From Oscillospiraceae bacterium (GTDB lineage: Bacteria; Bacillota; Clostridia; Oscillospirales; Acutalibacteraceae): a stretch of DNA of 64,000 nt. Made by a program: the position numbers and the translations under genes. Below, piece by piece: positions 19,205 through 31,770 of this stretch. Position 1 is the first letter of the stretch; every line of letters begins with the position of its first letter. The notes below the pieces were generated by a model. That model ran no database searches and was not told where the DNA came from. It saw only the letters and a list, made by a program, of their open reading frames with translations. The stretch is taken from positions 62,001-126,000 of the forward strand of contig SVPY01000003.1 of NCBI GenBank assembly GCA_015065615.1. Direction: 5' to 3'.

Positions 19205-20332
19205 ATGAAAAATGAAAAATGGGTGAGTATATGGGGCAACGCGGTAAGCATAGCAGAAAACCGCCCCGAAAGGTATGCGAAAAATATAACCATCCGCTAC
19301 CCTATACATATTCCTTTTTCGGGTAATTCCTTAAGGCTCACTTTTGATAATTACTGCGGCAACGAACCCATTACTTTAAATAAGATAACGGTTTTTTACG
19401 GCGGCGAATTTTATAAGGTTTTATATAATGGATGTGAAAGCGTTACTATAGAAGCCGGCGAGAATATAGTAACCGACCCTCTTGCTATTGAGCTCAGGGC
19501 AGAAGAGCTTATGCAGGTAAGCTTTTATTTAAAGGATTTCACTTTAATGCGAAGCGTTGTTTATACCTGCGGCCCTCTTTCCGAAGGTCTTTACGCTAAC
19601 GGAGACAGAACCGAGGACAGAGACATAGACATTATTACTTCAAGAAAAACACACCTTTTCTATTTCTTAAGCAACGTATCGATTTTAACAGAGAAGGAAA
19701 ACCGCACTGTGGTTTGCTACGGCGATTCCATAACCGCTCAGGATTGGCCCGATTTTCTCTCTCTTCGCTGTTACAAAGAGGGCTATAAAAACACCGCGAT
19801 TATAAGAAGGGCAACCAGCGGCTCCAGAATTTTAAGGCAGTACGAGTGCATCACCTACGAAAGCTACGGTTTAAAGGGCGATAACCGCTTCAGTCACGAA
19901 GTACCCACCGACGGCGCCGATACCGTAATAATTCAGCAGGGTATAAACGACATTATCCATCCTGTAGGAGTGGAAGTGAACGTATATAGACCAATGAGCG
20001 ATTTGCCTACCGTGGATGAATTGATTGAAGGTTTAAAAATTTATATCAATCAGGCTAAAAGCTACGGATATAAGGTTTACGTAGGCACACTTTTACCTAT
20101 GGGTGGCTGGAGGACCGACGCGCCTTTCAGGCAGGAGATGCGCCATAAATACAATGAATTTATAAGAACTACCGATATTATCGACGGCTGCATCGATTTT
20201 GATAAGGCTCTGAGGGATGAAAACAATACCGATTTCTTTAAAAAGGAATACGATTCCGGCGACCATTTGCACCCAAGTAAACTTGGCTACGAGAGAATGG
20301 CAATGGAAATACCCCGTGAAATATTAAAATAA
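19205..20332 (+). CDS. SGNH/GDSL hydrolase family protein
   Basis: YGDSITAQ, QQGINDI, SGDHLHPSKLGYERMA. Confidence 0.88.
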   Translation: MKNEKWVSIWGNAVSIAENRPERYAKNITIRYPIHIPFSGNSLRLTFDNYCGNEPITLNKITVFYGGEFYKVLYNGCESVTIEAGENIVTDPLAIELRAEELMQVSFYLKDFTLMRSVVYTCGPLSEGLYANGDRTEDRDIDIITSRKTHLFYFLSNVSILTEKENRTVVCYGDSITAQDWPDFLSLRCYKEGYKNTAIIRRATSGSRILRQYECITYESYGLKGDNRFSHEVPTDGADTVIIQQGINDIIHPVGVEVNVYRPMSDLPTVDELIEGLKIYINQAKSYGYKVYVGTLLPMGGWRTDAPFRQEMRHKYNEFIRTTDIIDGCIDFDKALRDENNTDFFKKEYDSGDHLHPSKLGYERMAMEIPREILK

Positions 20333-20336
20333 ACTT

Positions 20337-20374
20337 TAAAGGGAAAAGCTGATATTTCGGTTTTTCCCTTTTTA
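20337..20374 (+). terminator. Terminator hairpin
   Basis: AAAGGGAAAA..TTTTTCCCTTTTT. Confidence 0.7.
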
Positions 20375-20487
20375 TTTGTGTTTTTGTTATATAAAAAATT
20401 TCCCTGAAACAACATAAGTTTATTGCACTTTGGAAAAATTTGTGAGATAATATAAGCTGTGAAAAGATTGATAAGAGAGGTTAATAT

Positions 20488-21981
20488 ATGCAGAACGTTT
20501 ACATAAAAGCTCTTGTGGATTACGCTTTAAGAGAGGGACTTATCGAGAAAGAGGATAAAATTTATGCCATAAATTCTATTCTTGCAGTACTTGATTGCAA
20601 CGAATACAATAAGCCTGAATTTGTTCCCGAAATGGAATTGAAAGAAATTTTAGAGGGTCTTATCACCTATGCCGTAGATAAAAAGCTTATAAACGACAGC
20701 ATCGTGGAGAAGGACCTTTTCGATACGAAAATTATGTCCTGCATTACACCCAGACCTTCCACAGTTGTAAATACTTTTAATGCGCTTAAAAAAGAGGACG
20801 CAAAAAAAGCGACCGATTATTTCTATAAATTAAGCTGTGACTGCGATTATATAAGAAGATACAGAATCAAAAAAGATATCAAGTGGGTTTACGAAAGCGA
20901 ATACGGCGATTTGGATATTACAATAAACCTTTCAAAACCCGAGAAGGATCCCAAAGCCATTGCCGCTATGAAAAATATGAAGCAGTCAGGTTACCCCGTA
21001 TGCCAGCTTTGCAAGGAAAACGTAGGCTACAGAGGCAGGCTGGATTTCCCCGCACGCCAGACTCTGCGCACCATTCCTTTGAATCTGGGCGGAGAAAACT
21101 GGAGAATGCAGTATTCCCCCTACGTTTACTACAACGAGCACTGCATCGTGTTTAACGAAAAGCATATCCCCATGAGAATAGACAGACGCAGTTTCGTTAA
21201 GCTTCTCGATTTTATCACCGAATATCCCCACTATTTTATCGGCTCCAATGCAGACCTCCCCATAGTAGGCGGTTCAATTCTCTCTCACGACCATTTCCAG
21301 GGCGGTAACTATACTTTTGCCATGGCAAAGGCTCCCATTGAGAAGGAAGTAAGCTTCGAAGGCTTCGGCGATATCAAGGCGGGCATAGTTAAGTGGCCCT
21401 TATCGGTTATCCGTCTTGAAAGCGAAAATAAGGAAAAGCTTGTGGAGCTTGCCGATAAAATACTTACGAAATGGCGCTCCTACAGCGACCGCGAGGCGTT
21501 TATCTTTGCGGATTTAGGAAACGAACCTCACAACACCATTACTCCCATTGCAAGAAGAAACGGCGAAAAATTCCAGCTGGATCTGGTTCTTAGAAATAAC
21601 GTATGCACCAAGGAGCATCCTTTGGGCGTTTACCATCCCCATGCAGAGCTTCATCATATCAAAAAGGAAAATATCGGTCTTATCGAAGTTATGGGTCTTG
21701 CGGTACTTCCTCCAAGACTTAAGGACGAGATGGAAATTTTAGCCGAGCATCTTGTAAACGGTAAGGACGTAAGCAAGAATAAGCAGATAAAAGACCATGC
21801 GCCCTGGGCGAAGGAGCTTATAAAGAAGTACGGCAGCTTCAGTTTCGATACCGTTAACGATATCATCAAAAAGGAAGTCGGCGCAGTTTTCAAGGAAGTT
21901 TTAGAGCACGCAGGCGTATATAAGTGCACAGAGGAAGGCAGACTTGCCTTTATGCGCTTTATAAATGCAGTAAATCAGTAA
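20488..21981 (+). CDS. galT: UDP-glucose--hexose-1-phosphate uridylyltransferase
   Basis: GalT family: SNADLPIVGGSILSHDHFQGG; EHPLGVYHPHAELHHIKKENIGLIEVMGLAVLPPRLK. Confidence 0.94.
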   Translation: MQNVYIKALVDYALREGLIEKEDKIYAINSILAVLDCNEYNKPEFVPEMELKEILEGLITYAVDKKLINDSIVEKDLFDTKIMSCITPRPSTVVNTFNALKKEDAKKATDYFYKLSCDCDYIRRYRIKKDIKWVYESEYGDLDITINLSKPEKDPKAIAAMKNMKQSGYPVCQLCKENVGYRGRLDFPARQTLRTIPLNLGGENWRMQYSPYVYYNEHCIVFNEKHIPMRIDRRSFVKLLDFITEYPHYFIGSNADLPIVGGSILSHDHFQGGNYTFAMAKAPIEKEVSFEGFGDIKAGIVKWPLSVIRLESENKEKLVELADKILTKWRSYSDREAFIFADLGNEPHNTITPIARRNGEKFQLDLVLRNNVCTKEHPLGVYHPHAELHHIKKENIGLIEVMGLAVLPPRLKDEMEILAEHLVNGKDVSKNKQIKDHAPWAKELIKKYGSFSFDTVNDIIKKEVGAVFKEVLEHAGVYKCTEEGRLAFMRFINAVNQ

Positions 21982-21986
21982 AATTT

Positions 21987-22016
21987 AAACTCCGCCGTTT
22001 CAAAGCGGAGTTTTTT
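21987..22016 (+). terminator. Rho-independent terminator
   Basis: AAACTCCGC-cgtttcaaa-GCGGAGTTTTTT. Confidence 0.8.
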
Positions 22017-22072
22017 ACTGATTTCAGGTATAATATAATGTAAATGTAAATTAAACGCAAGGAGTTGACTTT

Positions 22073-23101
22073 ATGAAAATAGCATTTTTTGATGCAAAAC
22101 AGTACGATAAACCTTCTTTCGATAAGTTTTCGGAGGAAAGAAATATAAAAATAAAATATTTTGAAACTAAATTAAATGAAGATACTGCCGACCTTCTGGA
22201 AGGCAAGAATTACGACGGCGTTTGTGTTTTCGTTAACGACACGGTAAATAAAGAGGTAATTGACCGTCTTTCTGAAATGAATGTAAAATATATCGCCCTT
22301 CGCTGCGCAGGTTACAACAACGTGGATATGAAAGAAGCCGCAATAAAAAATCTTAAAGTAGTTCACGTGCCCGCATATTCCCCTTACGCTGTAGCTGAGC
22401 ACGCCATGGCTCTGCTTTTAACATCAATAAGAAGAATTCACAAGGCTTATATCCGTTCCCGAGACTTTAATTTCAGCTTAAATAATTTAACAGGCTTCGA
22501 TTTGCACGGCAAGACAGTAGGTATTTTAGGTACGGGCAAAATAGGCAGAGTGTTCCTTGATATCTGCCGCGGCTTCGGTATGAAGGTGCTTTGCTACGAT
22601 AAATTCCCCGATAAGAGTATTGAAAACGAAAACGTAAGATATACTGACTTAAATGAAATTTTTGAAAAGTGCGATATTATTTCCCTTCACTGCCCTTTAA
22701 CGGAAGAGACCTATCACATAATTGACGAAATTTCCATAGAGAAAATGAAAAAGGGTGTTGTGATTATAAATACTTCTCGCGGAGCTCTGGTGGATGCAGA
22801 GGCGCTTTTAAACGGCATAAAGATGAGAAAGATAGGCGCCGCCTGCCTCGATGTTTACGAGGAAGAGGGGGATTTATTCTTTGAGGATAAGTCCGGTCAT
22901 ATTCTGGAGGACGATACTCTGGCAAGACTTATCTCAATGCCTAACGTAATAGTTACTTCCCATCAGGCTTTCTTAACCGAGGAAGCTTTAGAGAATATTG
23001 CCGAAACTACTATTAATAATTTAATCGAGCTTAAAGAAACAGGCAAAAGCGTTAACGAGCTGTGCTTTAAAAAAGGCGAAGCCTCAAGATGCAAAGGCTG
23101 A
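22073..23101 (+). CDS. D-isomer 2-hydroxyacid dehydrogenase (D-lactate dehydrogenase-like)
   Basis: GKTVGILGTGKIGRVFLDICRGFG; INTSRGALVDAEAL; SHQAFLTEEAL. Confidence 0.9.
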   Translation: MKIAFFDAKQYDKPSFDKFSEERNIKIKYFETKLNEDTADLLEGKNYDGVCVFVNDTVNKEVIDRLSEMNVKYIALRCAGYNNVDMKEAAIKNLKVVHVPAYSPYAVAEHAMALLLTSIRRIHKAYIRSRDFNFSLNNLTGFDLHGKTVGILGTGKIGRVFLDICRGFGMKVLCYDKFPDKSIENENVRYTDLNEIFEKCDIISLHCPLTEETYHIIDEISIEKMKKGVVIINTSRGALVDAEALLNGIKMRKIGAACLDVYEEEGDLFFEDKSGHILEDDTLARLISMPNVIVTSHQAFLTEEALENIAETTINNLIELKETGKSVNELCFKKGEASRCKG

Positions 23102-23347
23102 AAATCAGAAACCTAATTAAGATAATGGGGGACACTTCGTAAAGAAGCAGTCTCCTTTTTTGTTTACAAAAAGTTAAAAACGGTGAAACATTACCGTAAT
23201 TTTTGAAAAGTAAATTACTTTACACAATGATTAAAAATTAACAAGTATAAATTTGGGTAAGAAAACGAAAAAACAGTAGACTTACAGTTGACTCTATGAT
23301 AAAATGATATTCAGTATTGTGCAAAATTTTGATTTACAGGGAAAACT

Positions 23348-23752
23348 ATGGCAAAAATAGATAAAGTTGTTTTAAAGGAAACAAAATATATAGCTTTGTG
23401 GGTGATTATTTTCAGCCTTATAATGGAAGCTGTATTTTTAATTATAAATAAATGGGATTACACCGTGCTTCTGGGAAATCTTTTAAGCGCAACTGTAGGA
23501 GTGCTCAATTTCTTTTTAATGGGTCTTGGAGTGCAGAAAGCGGTAATGCAGGAGGAAAAAGAAGCTAAGCAAACTATGAAGGTTTCGAATCTTATGAGAA
23601 CGTTCCTTCTTTTTGTTGCGGCTGTTATCGGTGTTACAGTAAGTGTGTTTAATAATTGGGCGGTTATTATTCCGCTTTTCTTCCCGAGAGTTGCAATACT
23701 TTTAAGACCTTTATTCGATAAACGAAAGGATGAAAATAAAAATGCAGAGTGA
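23348..23752 (+). CDS. ATP synthase subunit I-like membrane protein
   Basis: Four TM segments, position directly upstream of atpB. Confidence 0.7.
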   Translation: MAKIDKVVLKETKYIALWVIIFSLIMEAVFLIINKWDYTVLLGNLLSATVGVLNFFLMGLGVQKAVMQEEKEAKQTMKVSNLMRTFLLFVAAVIGVTVSVFNNWAVIIPLFFPRVAILLRPLFDKRKDENKNAE

Positions 23753-24632
23753 TATAAAAAAGTTTAAACTCTTTGATATAGTTTTTATTTCAATGATGGT
23801 TATCCCCGTAATATGTTTAATACTTTTAAGAATTCTGGTTTATCCCGTAAGTGAAGGAATAAACGTGACGGGTGCGCTTATTTATTTTACCATTCCAATG
23901 CCTATACAGGATTTCCCCGTAACCGAATCTCAGGTTAATTCTCTGGCGGTATTGATTATGCTTTGCGGGCTGTGCCTTTACTTAACTCACGGTATAAGAA
24001 AAAACGTAAGCGTAAAAAGAACCGTACTTGCAGAATGGATAGTTGAAAAGGTAGAGGGTCTGGTAAAAGATAATATGGGTGAATTTTTCAGCACCTTCGG
24101 CCCTTTTATTGCAGCAGTTATGGGTCTTTCCGGTTTTTCAAGCTTGCTTGCTCTTTTCGGTTTGTACGCTCCTACTTCCGATATTAACATAGTAGGCGGT
24201 TGGGCGATACTTGTTTTCTTCCTTATTACTTATTATAAGGCTATTTGCGGTCCGGTTCAGTACCTAAAGAGCTTTACGGAACCTGTGGCGCTTTTAACTC
24301 CTATCAATTTGATCAGTGAAATTGCAACTCCTATTTCTATGGCTTTCCGTCACTACGGCAACGTGCTTTCAGGCAGTGTTATTTCCGTTCTTTTGGCAGC
24401 GGGTCTTCAGGGATTATCTGCAATGGTTTTAGGTTGGCTTCCGGGCTTCCTTGGCGATATTCCTCTTTTCAGAGTAGGTATCCCCGCGGTGCTCTCTATT
24501 TATTTCGATATATTCTCAGGTTGTTTGCAGGCATTCATTTTTGCTACGCTTACTATGATGTACGTAAGCAGCGGTTTCCCGCAGGATGAGTACGAAAAAC
24601 GCAGGTTAAAAAAGGCTCAGAAAGCTAAATGA
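23730..24632 (+). CDS. atpB: F0F1 ATP synthase subunit a
   Basis: SFTEPVALLTPINLISEIATPISMAFRHYGNVLSG motif; operon position. Confidence 0.93.
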   Translation: MKIKMQSDIKKFKLFDIVFISMMVIPVICLILLRILVYPVSEGINVTGALIYFTIPMPIQDFPVTESQVNSLAVLIMLCGLCLYLTHGIRKNVSVKRTVLAEWIVEKVEGLVKDNMGEFFSTFGPFIAAVMGLSGFSSLLALFGLYAPTSDINIVGGWAILVFFLITYYKAICGPVQYLKSFTEPVALLTPINLISEIATPISMAFRHYGNVLSGSVISVLLAAGLQGLSAMVLGWLPGFLGDIPLFRVGIPAVLSIYFDIFSGCLQAFIFATLTMMYVSSGFPQDEYEKRRLKKAQKAK

Positions 24633-24692
24633 TTTCTGTCCTTTAATAAATATATAAAGTATCAACATTCAATAATAAATTTTTGGAGGTAA

Positions 24693-24980
<288 letters not shown>

Positions 24981-25022
24981 TGAATAAGAATAATATTTAA
25001 CGAGAAAGGCAGATAAAAATTT

Positions 25023-25532
25023 ATGCAGACATTAGATGTTATTTCCGTCAATTTGTGGCATATTTTGGTCTCCCTTTTAAATCTGGTAATTTTGTTTTTC
25101 CTTTTCAAGAAATTTCTTTTCAAACCCGTTAAAAAAATGGTGGCGGATCGCGAAGCAGCGGTAAACAGTAAGTATGAAGCTGCAAAAGAGGCAGAAACCA
25201 AGGCTAAAGAAAATGAAGAAAAGTGGAACGAAACACTGAAAGAAGCAGGCGTTAAGGCAGACAGCATTATTAAAAATGCTACCGATATTGCCAAAAGCCG
25301 TGCCGAAGGTATTATCAGGGATGCCGATATTAAGGCAGACGGAATAGTTGAAGCGGCTAAGAAAGAGGCCGAGCTTGAGAGACTTAAGGCAACTGACGGT
25401 ATCAAGCGTGAGATCGTAGACATATCTGCGGCTATTGCCGAGAAGATGCTGGAGCGCGAAGTTAACACAGAGGACCACCGCGCTATGATCGATTCTTTTA
25501 TAAACAATATAGACGAAAAAGGTAATAATTAA
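25023..25532 (+). CDS. atpF: F0F1 ATP synthase subunit b
   Basis: N-terminal TM then KKFLFKPVKKMVADREAAV coiled coil; operon position. Confidence 0.93.
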   Translation: MQTLDVISVNLWHILVSLLNLVILFFLFKKFLFKPVKKMVADREAAVNSKYEAAKEAETKAKENEEKWNETLKEAGVKADSIIKNATDIAKSRAEGIIRDADIKADGIVEAAKKEAELERLKATDGIKREIVDISAAIAEKMLEREVNTEDHRAMIDSFINNIDEKGNN

Positions 25533-26062
25533 TGACAGAAGTCATTAAGGAATACGCCGAAGCTTTATTTATTCTCGCCCTTGAAGGGAATAAGGAAAAG
25601 GAATATATGAAGGCGCTGGAAGAAGCTCTGAACGTTTTTGAAAGCGAGCCCGATTATACGGACTTTTTAAGCGCGCCAGGAATTCCTTTAGGGGAGAGAG
25701 TGGGTGCTATAGAGGCTGTTTTCGGCGGCAACTTACCTTCCGACGTGGTTTCCTTTATGCAGCTTCTCTGTGAAAAGGGAAGAATAGTTTCCTTTAAAAG
25801 CTGTGTCAATGAATACCGAAACCTTCTTTTAGCGAAGGAAAATATTACGAGCGCCTTTGTTACAAGTGCAACCCGGTTAACAGAGGACGAAAAAACTGCT
25901 TTAAGACGAAAACTTGAAAAAATCAGCGGCAATACCGTAGAGCTTCATTTATCCGTGGACGAAAGCCTTCTTGGCGGTCTTATGGTTGAGATGAACGGTA
26001 TGGTAATGGACGGTACTCTCCGCCAGCGCCTGCGTGAAGTAAAGGAAGTGATGAACCAATGA
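25532..26062 (+). CDS. atpH: F0F1 ATP synthase subunit delta
   Basis: [11 protein letters not shown]..; [26 protein letters not shown]. Confidence 0.93.
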   Translation: MTEVIKEYAEALFILALEGNKEKEYMKALEEALNVFESEPDYTDFLSAPGIPLGERVGAIEAVFGGNLPSDVVSFMQLLCEKGRIVSFKSCVNEYRNLLLAKENITSAFVTSATRLTEDEKTALRRKLEKISGNTVELHLSVDESLLGGLMVEMNGMVMDGTLRQRLREVKEVMNQ

Positions 26063-27558
26063 GCATTAACTCAAGACCTGAAGAGATAAGCAGTATAATT
26101 AAAGAACAGATTAAAAACTACCGCTCCCGCCTTGAAATGAAGGAAACGGGTACCGTTATATTGGTTGGCGACGGTATTGCAAGAGTTTACGGCCTTCGTG
26201 AGTGTATGGCAAGTGAGCTTTTGGAGTTCGAGGATGGCAGCGTTGGTCTTGCACAGAACCTCGAGGATGAAACTGTTTCCGTTGCTTTGCTTTCCAACGA
26301 AAACAATATCCGTGAAGGCTCTATGGTAAAAAGAACGGGCAGAGTTCTTTCCGTTCCCGTCGGCGAGGCACTTTTAGGCAGAGTCGTTAACGCTTTAGGT
26401 GAACCTATTGACGGCAAGGGTCCTGCAATGTGCACCGCTACCCGTCCCGTTGAGAGCGAGGCTCCCGGCATTATCGAGCGTAAAAGCGTTAATAAGCCCT
26501 TACAGACAGGTATCAAAGCTATCGACAGTATGATTCCCATCGGCCGCGGTCAGCGTGAGCTTATTATCGGCGACCGCCAGACAGGTAAAACCGAAATGGC
26601 TATCGATACGATTATAAATCAGAAAAATACAGGTGTTCTCTGCATCTACGTTGCCATAGGTCAGAAGAGCTCCAGCGTTGTTCAGCTGGTTAACGAGCTT
26701 ACCGCGGCAGGCGCAATGCCATATACAATAGTTGTTGCGGCTTCCGCTTCCGAGTCGGCTCCTTTGCAGTACGTTGCTCCCTATGCAGGCTGCGCAATGG
26801 CTGAGTATTTCCGTGAAAAAGGTAAGGACGTTTTGATTATTTACGACGACCTTTCCAAGCACGCCGTAGCTTACCGTGCACTTTCACTTCTTATTCGCCG
26901 TCCTCCCGGCCGTGAAGCATACCCCGGCGACGTTTTCTACCTGCATTCGAGACTTCTCGAGAGAGCTGCCTGCGTAAGCGAGGAGTACGGCGGCGGTACC
27001 ATTACTGCTCTCCCCATTATTGAAACACAGGCGGGCGACGTTTCCGCTTATATCCCCACAAACGTTATCTCCATTACAGACGGTCAGATATTCCTTGAAA
27101 CCGAGCTTTTCCATTCAGGTATTATGCCTGCCATCAACCCCGGTATCTCCGTTAGCCGTGTTGGCGGCAGCGCTCAGCTTAAGGCTATGAAAAAGGTTTC
27201 GGGTGAACTGAAGCTTCTTTACTCACAGTACCGCGAGCTTCAGTCATTTGCTCAGTTCGGCAGCGACCTTGACGCCGACACTAAGGCAAGACTTGCTCTG
27301 GGTGAAAGAATTGTTGAAGTTTTAAAGCAGAACCGCAATTCTCCCGTAAGAGTAGGCTGTCAGGTTGCCATAGTTTATGCAGCTACCAAGGGATATCTTA
27401 ACAGCGTTCCCGTAAATAAGGTTAAAGAATACGAAGCAAACCTTTACGAGCATCTTGAAAATAAATATAACGACCTTCTTATCCGTTTCGAATCAGGCTA
27501 TTTTGACGACAGCGACATAGAAACGTTAAAGCAGGCTCTCAGTGATTTAGAGAGATAA
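26059..27558 (+). CDS. atpA: F0F1 ATP synthase subunit alpha
   Basis: [35 protein letters not shown]. Confidence 0.98.
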   Translation: MSINSRPEEISSIIKEQIKNYRSRLEMKETGTVILVGDGIARVYGLRECMASELLEFEDGSVGLAQNLEDETVSVALLSNENNIREGSMVKRTGRVLSVPVGEALLGRVVNALGEPIDGKGPAMCTATRPVESEAPGIIERKSVNKPLQTGIKAIDSMIPIGRGQRELIIGDRQTGKTEMAIDTIINQKNTGVLCIYVAIGQKSSSVVQLVNELTAAGAMPYTIVVAASASESAPLQYVAPYAGCAMAEYFREKGKDVLIIYDDLSKHAVAYRALSLLIRRPPGREAYPGDVFYLHSRLLERAACVSEEYGGGTITALPIIETQAGDVSAYIPTNVISITDGQIFLETELFHSGIMPAINPGISVSRVGGSAQLKAMKKVSGELKLLYSQYRELQSFAQFGSDLDADTKARLALGERIVEVLKQNRNSPVRVGCQVAIVYAATKGYLNSVPVNKVKEYEANLYEHLENKYNDLLIRFESGYFDDSDIETLKQALSDLER

Positions 27559-27585
27559 TTTTAAAATAAGAAAGGCGTGTATTAA

Positions 27586-28401
27586 ATGGGTGCGGATATC
27601 AAGAAATTAAGAAACCGCATTAAAAGCGTGGATTCCACCCTGCATTTAACAAAAGCTATGGGTCTTGTGGCAAGCAGTAAAATGCGCAGAGCCTTGGACG
27701 GTATGCTTAAAGGCAGGGAGTACGAAAACGCCGTAAGAAATGCCATTGAGCCTTTATTGGGTTCAGCCGAGTGCAGAAAAAGCCCCTATATGCGTAAAAC
27801 CGAGGGTGAAATTGCACCCGAGAGAACTTTGCTTATCGTAATAGCAGGCGACAGAGGCTTAGCAGGCGGTTACAACGCCAATATATTCAGAGCTATGAGA
27901 GAATTCCCCGGTGTGGACGTAATTCCCATCGGTAAAAGAGCTTGCGACAGATACAAAAAAGCTCCCTTATATGCCGAAACTTTCGATTTCGCTTCTTCTC
28001 AGGACTTAGCCGCAAGAATTTGCAGAGAATTCTCGGAGAAAAAGTACGACAGAGTAGGTATTGTAAGCACTAAGTACGTATCTGTTATGACTCAGGAAGC
28101 TTCGGTAAAGTGGATTTTACCCCTTACCGAACCGGAAGAAGTTAAGCCGACGGGTGTAATTTTCGAACCTGACGAAATAACAATACTCAACGCGGCTGTT
28201 CCCGAGTATATTGCAGGTATAATCGTAAGTGCTACAAGAGAGAGCTTCTGCAGTGAGATTGCGGCAAGAAGAACCGCTATGGACAGCGCAGGCAAGAATG
28301 CTCAGGAAATGATAGATGATTTAAGTATTAAGTATAACCGTGCACGTCAGGGCGCGATCACACAGGAAATTACCGAAATCGTCGCAGGCAGCGGCGCATA
28401 A
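27586..28401 (+). CDS. atpG: F0F1 ATP synthase subunit gamma
   Basis: LRNRIKSVDSTLHLTKAMGLVASSKMRRA; C-terminal KYNRARQGAITQEITEIVAGSGA. Confidence 0.97.
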   Translation: MGADIKKLRNRIKSVDSTLHLTKAMGLVASSKMRRALDGMLKGREYENAVRNAIEPLLGSAECRKSPYMRKTEGEIAPERTLLIVIAGDRGLAGGYNANIFRAMREFPGVDVIPIGKRACDRYKKAPLYAETFDFASSQDLAARICREFSEKKYDRVGIVSTKYVSVMTQEASVKWILPLTEPEEVKPTGVIFEPDEITILNAAVPEYIAGIIVSATRESFCSEIAARRTAMDSAGKNAQEMIDDLSIKYNRARQGAITQEITEIVAGSGA

Positions 28402-28436
28402 TTGATGCGGAAATTTTAGTAATCCCAAATCCGATT

Positions 28437-30166
<1,730 letters not shown>

Positions 30167-30172
30167 AAAATT

Positions 30173-30204
30173 AAGGTGTAAGAATTAATCTTACACCTTT
30201 TTCT
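30173..30204. terminator. Terminator after atpC
   Basis: AAGGTGTAAG-aattaat-CTTACACCTTTTT. Confidence 0.85.
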
Positions 30205-30217
30205 TTTTATAGATTAA

Positions 30218-31255
30218 TTATTTTAAATTTATAAGCTTCATAGCTTCTTCGCGCACTCTGTCACGCTCTTTGTTTAAAATTCTTAAGTTGGCGTCGCCTA
30301 TCTTATTCCATATAATATCGGGGTTTTGGGCGCGGTAGTCGTTGCCTTCACTGCCTCTGAAGCCCCAGTAAAGAATATTTCTTGCGCCTGCATCGTAGGC
30401 AGCTTCGGCGGCGTATACTACGTCCTCTTCAAGTCCTTTGGGATTACTGTAGCACTGAATCCATATATTATGGTTTTTGCCGTATGTATCGCTTGTTATA
30501 ATATTTTTTCTTGTGTTTTCGTAAACAAATTTATAAACTTCGGCACCTGTTAAGTTTAAACCTACCCAGTATGGGTCGCTGCCGATGTTATCAAGAGTAT
30601 CAAGTGTACCGAGGGCATCGGCGTTATCAAGGCTAATACCAAGGTGGCCGCCAAGCATAACGCAAACGATATTTTCCATACCTTTTGCTTTTGAATAAGA
30701 GGTTACCTTATCAAAATAATTTCTTATGGTGTAAACCTGAAAATCGTAAGCATCTTTATTGGGAATTATAGGCATTTCGTAGCCGTATCTCTCTTTAAAA
30801 AGCTTCTTACATACAGGGCAGGCGCAGGAGAATCTATCTTTGTTGGAGTTTAAAGCAGGCTCATCCCAAAATATCTTTCTGCCGCCGCACTCGTAAACCT
30901 TATCTATCCACTCTTTTGTCCAATTCAAAAAGCTTTCGTGATTAAAGCATACGTTTACAGGGCGCATAGTGCCATCGGAAAAATACTGGTGTGCTTCGGG
31001 GTGGTAACTTAAAAAGTGGGATTTATCGCCGGGAGTGCCGCCAAGTCCCCAGTTATCTACCCATATATCAAGACCTTTTTGGTAGGTCATGTCGAAAATT
31101 TCCTTCATTATATTTGCGCTTCTGTCCCAGTCGTTGTGGGAAAACATATGAACGACCGTATTAAAGCGGTGGTCGATGATATCGTTTAAATCCTTTTCTA
31201 CGTGGGAGAGAAGTCTGTTTCCATGGTAGGCTATACCTAAACTTAATTTATCCAT
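30218..31255 (-). CDS. Putative glycoside-hydrolase-like TIM barrel protein, unknown substrate
   Basis: GLDIWVDNWGLGG, KIFWDEPALN, ILYWGFRGSEG; barrel-like pattern but no definite family. Confidence 0.5.
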   Translation of the reverse strand: MDKLSLGIAYHGNRLLSHVEKDLNDIIDHRFNTVVHMFSHNDWDRSANIMKEIFDMTYQKGLDIWVDNWGLGGTPGDKSHFLSYHPEAHQYFSDGTMRPVNVCFNHESFLNWTKEWIDKVYECGGRKIFWDEPALNSNKDRFSCACPVCKKLFKERYGYEMPIIPNKDAYDFQVYTIRNYFDKVTSYSKAKGMENIVCVMLGGHLGISLDNADALGTLDTLDNIGSDPYWVGLNLTGAEVYKFVYENTRKNIITSDTYGKNHNIWIQCYSNPKGLEEDVVYAAEAAYDAGARNILYWGFRGSEGNDYRAQNPDIIWNKIGDANLRILNKERDRVREEAMKLINLK

Positions 31256-31360
31256 GCTGCACCTCTTACAGTTTTTAGTGTAATATAGTATATCATGGCA
31301 AAAAGAAGGTTACAATTAACAATATTAATATAAAGAGTGAATTATTTTACTTTTAAAATA

Positions 31361-31387
31361 TTGACAAATACCCCTTGGGGGTATAAT
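31361..31387 (+). promoter_or_regulatory. Promoter with CsoR-type operator
   Basis: TTGACA .. TATAAT with embedded ATACCCCttgGGGGTAT (31368-31384). Confidence 0.8.
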
Positions 31388-31407
31388 ATTTAAGTGATGA
31401 GTGATAA

Positions 31408-31731
31408 GTGGAGGTAAATATGGAAGATAAATGCTACTGTAATATTGAAAGCGAAAAAAAGACCCTTCGCTCCGAAGACGAAAAGAAAAAACTTCTTAAC
31501 CGCTTAAACCGAATAGAGGGGCAGATAAGGGGCATAAAGAATATGCTTGAAAACGACGGCTACTGTAATGATATTCTTATTCAGTCCGCGGCTGTTAACG
31601 CGGCGGTAAACGCCTTTAACCGCGAGCTTATTTCCCTTCACATAAAGGGCTGTGTTACAAAGGATATAAAAGAGGGCAAGGAAGAGATAGTGGATGAGCT
31701 TGTAAATACCCTCCAAAAGCTTATGAAATAA
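31408..31731 (+). CDS. csoR: Metal-sensitive repressor, CsoR/FrmR family
   Basis: RLNRIEGQIRGIKNMLENDGYCNDILIQSAAVNAAVNAFNRELI with C..H..C pattern; adjacent copA. Confidence 0.92.
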   Translation: MEVNMEDKCYCNIESEKKTLRSEDEKKKLLNRLNRIEGQIRGIKNMLENDGYCNDILIQSAAVNAAVNAFNRELISLHIKGCVTKDIKEGKEEIVDELVNTLQKLMK

Positions 31732-31770
31732 TATTTATATTAAAAAGCGATACGGAAAGGAGAATAAATT

